A stretch of 64,000 nt of DNA from Flavivirga sp. 57AJ16 (GCF_028736925.1 NZ_JAQZAT010000001.1:372001-436000); one strand, 5' to 3'. Positions 1 to 10,084 are shown, counted from the stretch's first letter. Numbers and translations are program-made. The notes: generated from the letters alone by a model not told the origin.

Positions 1-364
1 CATAGATATCCGATAGGCTCCCTACATTAATTTCCAATTTAATACCAAGCCTGGGGTCATGATCTGGGTTCTCCGCATCTATCTTATTTTGAATAATGAG
101 CTCTTCAAAGAAATTCCCTGCTTGATCACTGGAAACAACATAACCTTCAATATATAAATCTTCATTTATAACCGCTATAAGGTTTCCATTGTTCTTTTCT
201 TGTTCATACCTTTCATAAATAGCTTTAAATGTTGTTAGTTGGTTTGTTGGAATGACTATGTTTTCTACATCATCAGGACTTGGGATGCTATAATCTTCAT
301 CTACACAAGAAAAAAACAGGATCATCATGTTTAAAATTAAAAGTCTATTTCTATAATTCATCAT
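1..364 (-). CDS. DUF5689-type lipoprotein, 3' part outside the window
   Basis: The reading frame starts at 364 (or at the adjacent ATG at 361) and runs off the left edge, so only about 120 N-terminal residues are visible. The N-terminus is a lipoprotein signal ending in ILFFSC, with the acceptor Cys at about residue 20, followed by acidic residues. The segment around YVVSSDQAGNFFEELIIQ is typical of DUF5689 proteins, surface lipoproteins that accompany TonB-dependent receptors in Flavobacteriia. It begins 6 bp after the stop of the receptor gene upstream on the same strand, so the two are probably one operon and one outer-membrane complex. The ligand is unknown. The family call rests on memory of the motif; the lipoprotein call is direct. 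Confidence 0.75.
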   Translation of the reverse strand, partial: MMNYRNRLLILNMMILFFSCVDEDYSIPSPDDVENIVIPTNQLTTFKAIYERYEQEKNNGNLIAVINEDLYIEGYVVSSDQAGNFFEELIIQNKIDAENPDHDPRLGIKLEINVGSLSDIY

Positions 365-370
365 ATCTTT

Positions 371-3220
371 TTAAAAATTAACATAGAGGTTTAGAAAATA
401 CGTAGCGCCCCTTCCGTACCAATACTTGGGTCCAAAAACAGGTTTATTTAAAGCTTGATCCTCTCTTAGTTGTCTATAGTTTGCTTGCCGCCCTTGTTCA
501 AAGCCTCCTGTTTTAAAAACTTCATCCAGAACATTATTTATACTTGCAAAAAATCCCATGTAATACTGATTGACTCGCCACGATTTCCCTCCCACAAGGT
601 TTACAACCATATAATCATCAAAAGAGGCTTGTTTTAACAATGCTTTAGCGATAGTTTCATCATAATCAACAAATGGTAAGCCATCAACATCTTTAAAAAA
701 ATTATCGGTTCTGGTCAATGGACTTATATCGACATAGATTTTATCAAAAAAATTGACCGTAGCTCCAAACCACCAATATTCCGGATCACGATATTCAAAG
801 CCAATAGAGTAAGCCCGATGTGGACCAACAGCTAACTTATAGTCTTTAAGTTTAGAAGTTCCTAGATAAACATTTTCAAACCTATCTGAAGACAGGTATA
901 GGTCTGGGTTATTAGCATAAGTGTATCCCCCTAAGGCAGCCACTCCTTTTAATTTAACGGTTGGTGTTACCTGAGCTTCTATGCCCAGTTCTATGCCTAA
1001 ATGATTTTTATGTATGCCTTGTAGAATCTCTTGAATAAACTCGTTGTCATCATAGCCCGATCGTTGTGTTCCAGATTCGGCAATGACATGCCCTATGCCA
1101 TCTGCAAAAAAGAATGAGATATCATTGGCATCTTTAAGTTGTGTATAAAACCCTGTAAGTTTAGCTTTAACAATGGGTGACCTAAAAATATAACTCGCAT
1201 CTAAAGACATTATTTTTTCTTCGGAAATATTCGGAACGATATTGTGATTCGCTCTGGAATTAGAATAGCTATTGCGAATAGAAGGTGCTTTTATAATATA
1301 ACCTGCATGTATATCTACGATGTGTTTCCCCGTGATTTTATATGTACCGCCAACTTTAAGACCTAACCCTGTAAAAGATAATACTTCACCTTTGCCAAAG
1401 GAATTATCTTTAAATGTTTCGTATTGAAATAACCCTTCTCTTTGATATTGTGTATTGGTAACACTTCCAGACACAAAAAAATCTACAGGATTATATGTAA
1501 ACTGTGCTTGTGCATAACCAGAAATAATATTGGCAAACATATTATAATGGTAGCCATAAGTACCTCCTACACCAACCATGGTATTCGGGTTTTTTAAATC
1601 GAATTGAACGCCATCAAAGCTATCTACATTTAAAAAGCCGGAACCGCCAAGAAGATCTAGAACTTGAGCATAATTTTTAGATTCCAGCTTTTTATAATTA
1701 ATAGATGCATTAAATAGAAGATGCTCGCTTAACTCACTACTAAAAATAGTATTTAGGGTTAATTGATCGTCATCTACCCTATCTTCATACAACATATACG
1801 TTGCAAGTCTTTCTTGGGATGTGCTAATTAAATTTGCACGGTACATTTCTTCCCAATTAACCTGTCCATTATTTAAAAAGGCCTGTTGCGCACCATAAGC
1901 GAACTCTAAATCATTCGGAAAGTTCCTTTCAAAATAGCTTGGAAGTTTTTGGTAATAGGTCGGACTCGGATTTTGTCCGCCACTTTCAAAAACTACAGTC
2001 CCATCATTATTCACAATCCTATTGGGGCCACCGTATGCCAAACGACTGTTTCCTAGCTTTCCAAATTGATAACCAATATTCGTATTTAATTTTGTTTTAC
2101 TATTTATATGCCAATAATGATTTAACATCACAATAGGTTCTTCCACTTCTTTAATACGTGAATTACGTTTTTTGCCTCCTTGCCATCCCCAATATTCATT
2201 ATACTTTATGCCCTTTAAATTATAAACCTCTTGAGTATTTGCAGATGATTTGCCTCTTCTATTTGGTGCATAAATACCTGTAAAGCTCAAACTATGTTTA
2301 TCATTAATTACTTTTTCTGTGGACATAAAAACTGAATTGGAGCTATATATTGTCGCATCTTGATAGCCCTCGTTTCCCCAACGTCTTCCTAAAGATAATG
2401 TATAAGCCCACCCACTTTTTAATAATCCCGAGGCATAGGTCGCCATCAGCCTATTGGTATAGCTTCTATCAGAAGAGGAATAAGTCAGTCGTCTCCCCGA
2501 TCGCTTTTGTGATGCCCTGGTGTTTATATTTATGCTGCCCAACAAGCCTCCAAAATGGTAGTTAGAAGGTGCTAAACCGGTACTTAATTCCTGATGGCGT
2601 ATCACATCGTTTAAACCGCCCCAATGGCTCCATTGCGGACGTCCATTATAGATTTTATTCATTTCGATACCGTTGATCATAACCGATCCCTGATCTGAAT
2701 CCAACCCTCTTAACTTAAAGAAGGAAGCGCTAAACTCAAAAGCTGCTGTACGTTGAAAAATATCCGGAGACGCTTGTAATAATCCTGAAATACTGCCCAG
2801 ACCATTGGCATTATCGTCAAGTTCATCATCAGTAAGGCTTATTGTAAATAAGTCTTGAGACAGCGAGTTATCTAATTCCAAAGTCATATCGGTAATATTT
2901 ACAACCTCATGTTCATTAACGACTATAGGATACCTTTTAGTTATATATCCCAATTTTGAAATCTTTAAAATATGTTCGCCCAAGGGTACATTTACAGAGA
3001 ATACAAATTCACCCAAAGCGTCTGTTTGCGTTTGTTGTGTTGTTTCTTCTATATTAATGATGACATTTTCTATAGGCTGAAATGCCAGGGCATCTTTTAC
3101 ACTGCCTTTTATTAAAGTTTGCTGTGCCAACACAGGTCGTGTTGAAAATAATATGAATAGTATAATGGCTACTTTTTTAATAGGGCTTGTTTCTTTCCGA
3201 TTAAAAATATATTCACTCAA
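371..3220 (-). CDS. TonB-dependent receptor with carboxypeptidase-like regulatory domain
   Basis: A 949-residue outer-membrane transporter. A hydrophobic signal peptide ends near ALA/QQ at residues 14-33. A carboxypeptidase-regulatory-like beta domain follows (about 36-115; starts IKGSVKDALAFQPIENV), then a TonB plug (about 125-235; LRGLDSDQGSVMINGIEMNK) and a 22-strand barrel ending in an aromatic residue (LNLYVNF). The signal peptide starts unusually late, after 14 residues, but no nearer ATG is visible. The domain order is that of Bacteroidota receptors that import organic ligands or siderophores. The DUF5689 lipoprotein gene follows after 6 bp. The substrate cannot be deduced; no SusD gene is present, so a polysaccharide system is less likely. 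Confidence 0.93.
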   Translation of the reverse strand: MSEYIFNRKETSPIKKVAIILFILFSTRPVLAQQTLIKGSVKDALAFQPIENVIINIEETTQQTQTDALGEFVFSVNVPLGEHILKISKLGYITKRYPIVVNEHEVVNITDMTLELDNSLSQDLFTISLTDDELDDNANGLGSISGLLQASPDIFQRTAAFEFSASFFKLRGLDSDQGSVMINGIEMNKIYNGRPQWSHWGGLNDVIRHQELSTGLAPSNYHFGGLLGSININTRASQKRSGRRLTYSSSDRSYTNRLMATYASGLLKSGWAYTLSLGRRWGNEGYQDATIYSSNSVFMSTEKVINDKHSLSFTGIYAPNRRGKSSANTQEVYNLKGIKYNEYWGWQGGKKRNSRIKEVEEPIVMLNHYWHINSKTKLNTNIGYQFGKLGNSRLAYGGPNRIVNNDGTVVFESGGQNPSPTYYQKLPSYFERNFPNDLEFAYGAQQAFLNNGQVNWEEMYRANLISTSQERLATYMLYEDRVDDDQLTLNTIFSSELSEHLLFNASINYKKLESKNYAQVLDLLGGSGFLNVDSFDGVQFDLKNPNTMVGVGGTYGYHYNMFANIISGYAQAQFTYNPVDFFVSGSVTNTQYQREGLFQYETFKDNSFGKGEVLSFTGLGLKVGGTYKITGKHIVDIHAGYIIKAPSIRNSYSNSRANHNIVPNISEEKIMSLDASYIFRSPIVKAKLTGFYTQLKDANDISFFFADGIGHVIAESGTQRSGYDDNEFIQEILQGIHKNHLGIELGIEAQVTPTVKLKGVAALGGYTYANNPDLYLSSDRFENVYLGTSKLKDYKLAVGPHRAYSIGFEYRDPEYWWFGATVNFFDKIYVDISPLTRTDNFFKDVDGLPFVDYDETIAKALLKQASFDDYMVVNLVGGKSWRVNQYYMGFFASINNVLDEVFKTGGFEQGRQANYRQLREDQALNKPVFGPKYWYGRGATYFLNLYVNF

Positions 3221-3328
3221 ATATGTTATTTGACTTAATGTATATGCGAATATATATTATTTGTAGGAATTAACATCTTTTTATATTAAGAAATTATCTA
3301 CTTTTAGCTTAACCTAATCATTTCCTAT

Positions 3329-4381
3329 ATGAAATATTTAAGCTTCTGTTTTATTATATTGTATGTTCTCTGTACCGAAAACACTTATGCACAGAAAAAG
3401 AAACTATTTAAAATTCATACAATAGCCTTCTACAATTTGGAAAACTTATTCGATACTATTAATGATCCTAATAAATTGGATGAGTTTAGTCCTATCATGG
3501 AATTAAAAACAAATCGTACCTGGGTATATAAAAAGAAGGTGCAAAATATGGCCCGGGTCATTGCGGATATTGGCTATAAAATAACTCATAATAAACCCGC
3601 CATTATTGGAGTGTCTGAAGTTGAAAACCGTGAAGTGCTGGAAGATCTTGTTAATGATTCTTTACTGAGGGATACCGATTACGGGATTGTACATTTTGAT
3701 TCTCCCGATGCCCGGGGTATTGATGTTGGTCTGTTATACCAGAAAAAGATATTTATCCCTCTACACACAAGCAAACATAAACTTAAAATTTACGATGACA
3801 CTAATAGGAAACGAATTTACACAAGGGACCAATTATTAGTAAGCGGTTACCTAGAAGGGGAAATGATTCATATCATTATTAATCATTGGCCATCCCGCCG
3901 TGGCGGTGAGGCCAAAAGTAGACCAAAACGTATGGCAGCCGCTAAATTGAATAAATATTTAATTGACTCGCTTCAAGTAATAAACCCTTATGCAAAGATT
4001 TTTATTATGGGCGATTTAAATGACGATCCTACAAACAAAAGTATTAAAGCTATTTTAAAAGCCAAAAAAGAGAAAAACAAAACTGGTTTAAAAGGGCTTT
4101 ATAATCCTTTTGAAAGCTTTTATAAAAATGGATTGGGTACTACGGCTTATCGAGATACCTGGAGTTTGTTCGATCAAATTATCATGACCAGGCCCTTGCT
4201 TGAAAAGGAGTATTCTTCCTTTAGGTTTTATAAAGCTGGCATCTTTAATGAAAGCTACTTATTTTATAAAGATGGCCGCTATAAAGGCTATCCTTTTAGA
4301 AGTTTTTCCAATGGGCGCTTTACAAATGGTTATAGTGATCACCTTCCTGCTTATGTGTATGTTATTAAGGAAGTAAAGTGA
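3329..4381 (+). CDS. Secreted endonuclease/exonuclease/phosphatase (EEP) family protein
   Basis: A 350-residue protein with an N-terminal signal peptide (cleavage near TYAQ, residue 22). It carries the EEP-fold metal-dependent hydrolase signature in order: FYNLENLFDT (about 35-44, metal Asn), GVSEVEN (metal Glu, about 98), NHWPSRRGG (about 189), MGDLNDDP (catalytic Asp/Asn, about 227) and a C-terminal YSDHLP (catalytic His, about 338). All catalytic positions are present, so it should be active on a phosphodiester or phosphomonoester outside the cytoplasm; whether the substrate is DNA, a nucleotide or a lipid head group is not shown. It is transcribed divergently from the TonB receptor across a 108-bp gap and stands alone. 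Confidence 0.9.
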   Translation: MKYLSFCFIILYVLCTENTYAQKKKLFKIHTIAFYNLENLFDTINDPNKLDEFSPIMELKTNRTWVYKKKVQNMARVIADIGYKITHNKPAIIGVSEVENREVLEDLVNDSLLRDTDYGIVHFDSPDARGIDVGLLYQKKIFIPLHTSKHKLKIYDDTNRKRIYTRDQLLVSGYLEGEMIHIIINHWPSRRGGEAKSRPKRMAAAKLNKYLIDSLQVINPYAKIFIMGDLNDDPTNKSIKAILKAKKEKNKTGLKGLYNPFESFYKNGLGTTAYRDTWSLFDQIIMTRPLLEKEYSSFRFYKAGIFNESYLFYKDGRYKGYPFRSFSNGRFTNGYSDHLPAYVYVIKEVK

Positions 4382-4472
4382 TTTGGTTATTTAAAGGTTT
4401 GATGTATTATTCTAAATAAAAATAAATCTACCTGCCGTAATAGGGGAAATCTATTTAAAATTAAACATTTAA

Positions 4473-4616
4473 TTGATTGTCCGTAATTTGTCATAAACCT
4501 AAAAACATATTGTTTTTGTCATCCCGAGGCAACGAGGGATCTCATTGATTATAAACAGATTATTCACTTCGTTCTGAATGATAAAAATATCATTATGTAT
4601 GATTACGGACATTCAG
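4473..4616. repeat. Family A palindromic element, copy 1
   Basis: A block of about 144 bp bounded by inverted repeats: TTGATTGTCCGTAAT on the left (4473-4487) and ATTACGGACATTCA on the right (4602-4615). Nearly the same sequence recurs at 52580-52740, including the interior run with GTCATCCCGAGGCAACGAGG. It is non-coding and sits in the 340-bp gap between two convergent genes, where both transcripts end. Size and inverted ends suggest a MITE or REP-like element. The rest of this gap shows nothing recognisable apart from AT-rich sequence. Confidence 0.8.
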
Positions 4617-4721
4617 TAACATTTATATATCAATCCATTTCTTATTTAAAATTACTATAAAATAAAAATAGCCTGTCCCGTTGTAGAACAGAGGTGATTT
4701 TAATAACAATACAACAATGTT

Positions 4722-6968
4722 TTAAAACCAAAAGCCTATATTGAAAAACCAGATACTTTTTTTCTGTTCGGGAGAATAACTAAATTTTCCTTGAATGGGT
4801 CCAATAAAAGTATCTATGGCATAACCTAATGCATAGCCATTGTAATCTGAAAATGTAAACCATTCGCCCGTTTCAAATATATCATCATCTATATTTGCCC
4901 AGTTTCCTTCTAAACTAATGTGGTGATTTTTAAAAATTTCATAATCGGCAATAAGGGAGGTTTTTACATAACTGTTGCCTGTAAGTGAAATAAAGTCATA
5001 CCCTAAAAATGGAATAAAATTATTTATTAAGTTGTTACCATAACCACCAAGCGCAAAATCTAACGTTTGGGTAGATTTATCCCCCAATTTAAACCCACCA
5101 TGTGATTGTAAATTAAATGCTAATTTTTCCGAAACACTAAAAGCGTAACCCATATCTGCTCTGGCTATCGAAAATCTTTCAAAATTCTCATTGAATCTCG
5201 ATGCATATAAATAGAGATGTAAACTGCCATCAAAATAAAATCCTTTTCTTGGAAAATACTTATCATCATAAGTATCTAACTTTAAATTCCCAAAAACACT
5301 AAAATAGTCGGTGTTCTCGAATAAAAACTCTTCTTCTGGATTATCTGTCGCAATTGTTTGGGATTTTACTTTCAGGCGTTTATGCTCTGCACCTATAGCC
5401 AGGGCAAAATCTTTTCTAAATAATGTTTGCACATAAAACTGATTGGTTTGATCTTGTAACTTTGCATCTATTTTATTTAAGCCTGAACCCACAATTTGAT
5501 CGTCCTCTAGTAGTAATTGTGCGCTTATATTTTTATGAAATTGTTGAAACCTCGATTTAAATCCAACACTCCAATAAAACCCTTTATCAATTAAATATTC
5601 AAAATCATATCTAACATTATCGCCTAAGATAATGTCCAGGGAAGCCATATCATTATCAAATAACACATGATGTTGGGTTAAATTTATTAACAAAGCACTC
5701 TTATATAAATCATCGTAATGAATTCCTGCCTTTAAAAAAGTATTGTTTTCATTTTCGGTTAAGGTTGCAAATAAATCATATCCGTCTTTTTCTTTTGTTT
5801 TGCTAAACTCGTACTGGAATGTTTTAAAGTTATTTGTAGCTACTAAACTATTTATGCCATTATTAAAGTCTTTATAACTTATTTTTTTATTAAGTTTTAA
5901 CTTCAACTTACCTAAAACATAGGCCCTTGTGTAATGACTATTTCCCGCAAGAGAAACCTTATTGATTACAATACTGTCCAGTGGCTGTATTTTTACCTTG
6001 GGAACGACTGTCCCCATTTCTTCTTTTTTTATTAAAGCTTGCAAGGCTTCTACCTTATCTATGGCTGCTTGCTTGCCTTTTTTAATAATTTTAAACCCTT
6101 CACTAAAAGACACGACATTAAAATCTTTGATATCCGGTTTAATATAAACATCTGTTTTAGGAACCTTTAACTCCATAGCTTTAATGGTCCTAAAATTGTT
6201 GATTTGAAGTAAAACCTCTGGAGCAGAAACTAATTTTTCACGATCTGCTAATCCGTCTTGAACATCTACTCCAATAATAACATCCATCCCTTTGGCTTTC
6301 AATTCATCAATTGGGTAATTATTTACTACACCGCCATCTGTTAGGATTTTATCATTAATAACCACTGGTTGAAATATTGAAGGCAGCGCCCCACTGGCCA
6401 TTACGGATTGAGCCAGGTTTCCTTTATCGAGCATAACGGCTTCTCCTGTTTCAATATTGGTGGCAATACAGAAAAACGGAATAGGCAACTTGTTAAAATC
6501 GTTTATTTCGCTAACATGTAATGTTAACCTTGAAAGGAGGTTATATGTATTTTGACCTCTGGAAAGTGCCGATGGTAACGAAATTTTAAAATCATTAAAA
6601 GGAAGTTTTATAGCATACCTTTCATCATTATCCCGTTCGTAAAATGCTTTGGATGCTCTAGGTAAATTATCATTTATAATATTATTAAAATTGATTTCTT
6701 TAAAAATAGAATCAAGTTGATTACCCGAATATCCCGATGCATATAATGCACCTATAATAGCTCCCATACTTGTTCCAGCTACATAATCGACTTTCACCCC
6801 TAAACTATCAATGACTTTAAGAGCTCCAATATGCGCTAGTCCCTTTGCTCCTCCACCGCTTAGTACTAAACCAATTTTTGGTGTCGTTTTTTCTTCTGGT
6901 TTGTTTTGAGCTTTCGCGGAAAACAAAACGAGTAAAAATAGGGTCAATATGGTGATCTTTATTTTCAA
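4722..6968 (-). CDS. Patatin-like phospholipase fused to POTRA and outer-membrane barrel (type Vd-like)
   Basis: A 748-residue protein. A signal peptide (1-20, cleavage after AKA) is followed by a patatin domain with oxyanion loop GGGAKG (38-43), nucleophile Ser67 in GTSMG, and the dyad Asp211 in DGG. A POTRA-like segment (about 330-400; IVINKVSLAGNSHYTRAYVLG) and a C-terminal surface-antigen beta barrel ending in NIGFWF complete it. This is the architecture of PlpD-type autotransporters, in which the lipase is carried by its own Omp85-like barrel; length is close to PlpD. Whether the patatin domain is exposed at the surface or remains periplasmic is unknown. Catalytic residues are intact. 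Transcribed alone, convergent with the EEP gene. Confidence 0.9.
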   Translation of the reverse strand: MKIKITILTLFLLVLFSAKAQNKPEEKTTPKIGLVLSGGGAKGLAHIGALKVIDSLGVKVDYVAGTSMGAIIGALYASGYSGNQLDSIFKEINFNNIINDNLPRASKAFYERDNDERYAIKLPFNDFKISLPSALSRGQNTYNLLSRLTLHVSEINDFNKLPIPFFCIATNIETGEAVMLDKGNLAQSVMASGALPSIFQPVVINDKILTDGGVVNNYPIDELKAKGMDVIIGVDVQDGLADREKLVSAPEVLLQINNFRTIKAMELKVPKTDVYIKPDIKDFNVVSFSEGFKIIKKGKQAAIDKVEALQALIKKEEMGTVVPKVKIQPLDSIVINKVSLAGNSHYTRAYVLGKLKLKLNKKISYKDFNNGINSLVATNNFKTFQYEFSKTKEKDGYDLFATLTENENNTFLKAGIHYDDLYKSALLINLTQHHVLFDNDMASLDIILGDNVRYDFEYLIDKGFYWSVGFKSRFQQFHKNISAQLLLEDDQIVGSGLNKIDAKLQDQTNQFYVQTLFRKDFALAIGAEHKRLKVKSQTIATDNPEEEFLFENTDYFSVFGNLKLDTYDDKYFPRKGFYFDGSLHLYLYASRFNENFERFSIARADMGYAFSVSEKLAFNLQSHGGFKLGDKSTQTLDFALGGYGNNLINNFIPFLGYDFISLTGNSYVKTSLIADYEIFKNHHISLEGNWANIDDDIFETGEWFTFSDYNGYALGYAIDTFIGPIQGKFSYSPEQKKSIWFFNIGFWF

Positions 6969-7143
6969 ACTTTATTTTTAATCAAATCTAAATGGCTCAA
7001 AACTTTACTGAATTTGTCATGTTGAAATGAGGTACGATCAAGGCACTCCATGAGAGGTTTAAAGGTATGTTCTATATAATTTATTACGTTGTTCAAAGTA
7101 ACAAATAATTTTAAGATCATGTATTAAACATCTTTTTAAATTA

Positions 7144-7305
7144 AGAAGTGGTTTAAACTTTTTATAATTGGCTGCAAAATGTCCTTTTATCCCCATATTT
7201 TGTCTTTTTATTACTCCGTAGCGATGCTATGCAGCTCAAAAAAGCCTTCTTATGGGAACAAAATGATTATTTTTCGCTTCAATCAAAAAAGTTTAAACCA
7301 CTTCT
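7144..7305. repeat. Family B MITE-like element, copy 1 (perfect 20-bp inverted ends)
   Basis: Left end AGAAGTGGTTTAAACTTTTT (7144-7163) is the exact reverse complement of 7286-7305. The 162-bp interior, read on the minus strand, has the core GCATAGCATCGCTACGG followed by an AT-rich stretch with AAAAGACAAAATATGG. The same core occurs at 23631-23782, 32120-32266 and 42042-42274. No reading frame. It fills the 3' half of the gap between the patatin gene and uvrC, ending 10 bp beyond the uvrC stop, so it probably serves or replaces the uvrC terminator. Classified as a MITE from structure; no parent transposase is in the window. Confidence 0.85.
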
Positions 7306-7314
7306 AAAACTAAA

Positions 7315-9108
7315 TTACTTTTCATGATAATAATTATAAATCTTTTCAGCTCTTGAAACCCCTACAATAGTCTCCAACTCATCCAACTTAGCATTTGCTA
7401 CTCGTTTAACAGATTTAAAATGCTTTAACAACTCTACAACCGTTTTATCTCCTATGCCCGAAATATTTTCCAGCTCTGTATTTAATGCACTTTTACTACG
7501 TTTATTTCTATGGTGTTCAATCCCAAAACGATGTGCTTCGTTACGCAATTGTTGTATAATTTTTAAAGTTTCGCTTTTCTTATCCAAGTATAATGGAATA
7601 GGGTCGTCTGGATAAAACAGTTCTTCCAAACGTTTTGCAATGCCTATAATGGCTATTTTACCTCTTAAATTTAAAGCGTCCAAGCTTTTTAATGCTGAAG
7701 ATAATTGTCCTTTACCGCCATCAATAATAATAAGCTGCGGTAACGGCTGCCCTTCTTCAATCAAGCGTTTATAACGCCTGTACACCACTTCTTCCATAGA
7801 TGCAAAATCGTCTGGTCCAACAACCGTTTTAATATTAAAATGGCGATAGTCCTTTTTACTGGGTTTTCCATTTTTAAAAACCACACATGCGGCTACTGGA
7901 TTAGTGCCCTGAATGTTAGAATTATCGAAACATTCAATATGTCTCGGTTCTTTGGAAAGCCTTAAATCGGCTTTCATCTGCGCCATAATTCTATTGGCAT
8001 GCCTATCTGGGTCTACCATTTTGTCTTGCTTAAAACGCTCCATTCTGTAATATTTAGCGTTACGAAGAGATAAATCCAAAATATGCTTTTTGTCCCCTAG
8101 TTTTGGTACAGTTACTTTAATATCATCGCCTACATCAACTTTAAAGGGCACATAAATTTCTTTTGAATTAGAATTAAAACGCTGTCTAATTTCAATAATA
8201 GCCAGCTCTAAAAGCTGTAGATCTGTTTCGTCCAACTTCTTTTTAACCTCTAAGGTATGTGAACGGATAATAGAGCCATATGAAAGTTGTAAAAAGTTAA
8301 CATAACCATAACTTTCGTCACTCATTATAGAAAACACATCAACATTGCTGATTTTTGGATTTACAATAGTAGACTTTGCCTGATAATTTTCTAATATTTC
8401 TACTTTTTCCTTTATTTTTTGAGCTTCTTCAAATTGCATGGCTTCCGCAAACTGCTTCATTTGCAATTTAAATTGTGCCAGTGAATCTTTAAAATTTCCT
8501 TTTAAAATTTCTTTAATGGCTTTTATATTATCATGATATTCTTGTTCGGTCTCTAACCCTTCGCAAGCGCCCTTACAATTTCCTAAATGATATTCTAAGC
8601 ATACTTTGTACTTACCTGCCTCTATTTTTTCTTGAGATAAATGATAATTACATGTTCTTAAATGATATAGGCCTTTTATTAAATCCAACAAAGTTGAAAC
8701 CGTTTTCATACTGGTATAGGGACCAAAGTACTCGCTCCCATCTTTAAAGATTCGACGTGTTGAGAACACTCTTGGAAAACGTTCTTTTTTTATACAGATC
8801 CAAGGATAGGATTTGTCGTCTTTTAGCATAACATTATAACGGGGCATGTGTTTCTTGATCAGATTGTTTTCTAACAACAAAGCATCCGTTTCCGTTTCTA
8901 CTACAATATGTTTTATGTGCGCTATTTTTTTTACAAGCACCCTGGTTTTGCCATTATCATGGGTCTTTGTAAAATAAGAGCTTACACGTTTCTTTAAATT
9001 TTTAGCTTTGCCTACGTATAAAATGGTATCGTTAACGTCAAAATATTGGTATACGCCGGGGGCATTGGGTAAGGTTTTTAATTGTATTTCTAATGCAGGT
9101 ACATCCAT
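7315..9108 (-). CDS. uvrC: Excinuclease ABC subunit C
   Basis: The dual-incision nuclease of nucleotide excision repair, 597 residues, full length. The N-terminal GIY-YIG domain (about 12-95) shows PGVYQYFD and YVGKAKNLKKR. A UVR motif (about 204-238; FEEAQKIKEKVEILENY) should bind UvrB. The C-terminal RNase-H-like nuclease domain includes ECFDNSNIQGTNPVA and IIDGGKGQLSSA, and tandem helix-hairpin-helix motifs end the protein (ISGIGDKTVVELLKHF). It is divergent from the rimK-like gene across 88 bp and appears monocistronic. Confidence 0.98.
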   Translation of the reverse strand: MDVPALEIQLKTLPNAPGVYQYFDVNDTILYVGKAKNLKKRVSSYFTKTHDNGKTRVLVKKIAHIKHIVVETETDALLLENNLIKKHMPRYNVMLKDDKSYPWICIKKERFPRVFSTRRIFKDGSEYFGPYTSMKTVSTLLDLIKGLYHLRTCNYHLSQEKIEAGKYKVCLEYHLGNCKGACEGLETEQEYHDNIKAIKEILKGNFKDSLAQFKLQMKQFAEAMQFEEAQKIKEKVEILENYQAKSTIVNPKISNVDVFSIMSDESYGYVNFLQLSYGSIIRSHTLEVKKKLDETDLQLLELAIIEIRQRFNSNSKEIYVPFKVDVGDDIKVTVPKLGDKKHILDLSLRNAKYYRMERFKQDKMVDPDRHANRIMAQMKADLRLSKEPRHIECFDNSNIQGTNPVAACVVFKNGKPSKKDYRHFNIKTVVGPDDFASMEEVVYRRYKRLIEEGQPLPQLIIIDGGKGQLSSALKSLDALNLRGKIAIIGIAKRLEELFYPDDPIPLYLDKKSETLKIIQQLRNEAHRFGIEHHRNKRSKSALNTELENISGIGDKTVVELLKHFKSVKRVANAKLDELETIVGVSRAEKIYNYYHEK

Positions 9109-9196
9109 TAACTCAAAGGTATATTAAATTCTAGATAATGTAAAAATTCGTTTACCTTTTTTAGTATATTGCAGTACTTGGTTAACCCATATTTTA

Positions 9197-10075
9197 ATGA
9201 ATATAGTTATTCTATCACGAAATCCTAATTTGTTTTCTACCGAGCGCCTTGTTACAGAAGGTGAAAAACGGGGACATATTATGGAGGTCATAGATCCCTT
9301 AAAATGTGACCTTATTATTGAAAAAGAAAAGCCCACCATTTATTACAAGGATCGTTATCTGGACTATGTAGATGCCATTATCCCTCGCATTGGAGCTTCT
9401 TCAACCTTTTTTGGTTGTGCTGTTGTTAGACAATTTGAGATGATGAATGTATTTACTTCGGTCACATCGGATGCTATTATAAGGTCGAGAGACAAGCTAA
9501 GGAGTTTCCAAAGGCTTTCTAAAGCTGGTATTGGTATGCCAAAAACAGTATTTACCAATTACTCTAGAGATGTTGAGAAGGTCATTACCCATGTAGGGGG
9601 TACCCCTGTTATCATAAAGCTTCTTGAAGGGACTCAAGGGCTTGGCGTGGTACTGGCTGAAACTAAAAATGCTGCCGAATCCGTTTTGGAGGCTTTTAAT
9701 GGCTTGCAGGCAAGAGCTCTGGTTCAAGAATACATTTCGGAAGCTAAAGGTGCCGATTTAAGAGCTTTAGTCGTAGACGGTCAAGTTATTGGCGCTATAA
9801 AAAGACAAGGTAAAGAAGGGGAGTTTCGTTCTAACTTACATAGAGGCGGCTCCGCTAAGGTCATAAAACTTAATGAAGCCGAATTAAAAGTGGCCATGAA
9901 AGCATCGAGAGCTTTAAAACTTCCTGTTTGTGGTGTAGATATGCTACAATCTAAAAGAGGCCCTTTACTTTTAGAAGTAAACTCCACGCCTGGTTTAGAA
10001 GGCATTGAAGCCGGTACAGGCAAAAATATTGCTAAAAGCATCATTACTTACATTGAAAGAAATAGACACAGTTAA
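9197..10075 (+). CDS. rimK: RimK-family alpha-L-glutamate ligase (ATP-grasp)
   Basis: A 292-residue ATP-grasp ligase. RimK adds glutamate residues to the C-terminus of ribosomal protein S6; relatives act on other acceptors. Visible features are the N-terminal pre-ATP-grasp fold ([18 protein letters not shown]), the ATP-binding strand [20 protein letters not shown] (about 135-154), the adenine-contacting VQEYI (about 175), and the metal-binding end [24 protein letters not shown] (about 248-271). The next gene starts 9 bp downstream and encodes an aspartoacylase-like metallohydrolase, so the two are cotranscribed and likely act on the same modification. The acceptor is inferred from the family, not seen. 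Confidence 0.9.
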   Translation: MNIVILSRNPNLFSTERLVTEGEKRGHIMEVIDPLKCDLIIEKEKPTIYYKDRYLDYVDAIIPRIGASSTFFGCAVVRQFEMMNVFTSVTSDAIIRSRDKLRSFQRLSKAGIGMPKTVFTNYSRDVEKVITHVGGTPVIIKLLEGTQGLGVVLAETKNAAESVLEAFNGLQARALVQEYISEAKGADLRALVVDGQVIGAIKRQGKEGEFRSNLHRGGSAKVIKLNEAELKVAMKASRALKLPVCGVDMLQSKRGPLLLEVNSTPGLEGIEAGTGKNIAKSIITYIERNRHS

Positions 10076-10084
10076 ACAAAATTA

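Noticed and set aside
7144-7305. Intrinsic terminator only
   Set aside because: The inverted ends are 122 bp apart and the interior recurs elsewhere in the window, so a simple terminator does not explain it, although it may serve as one.
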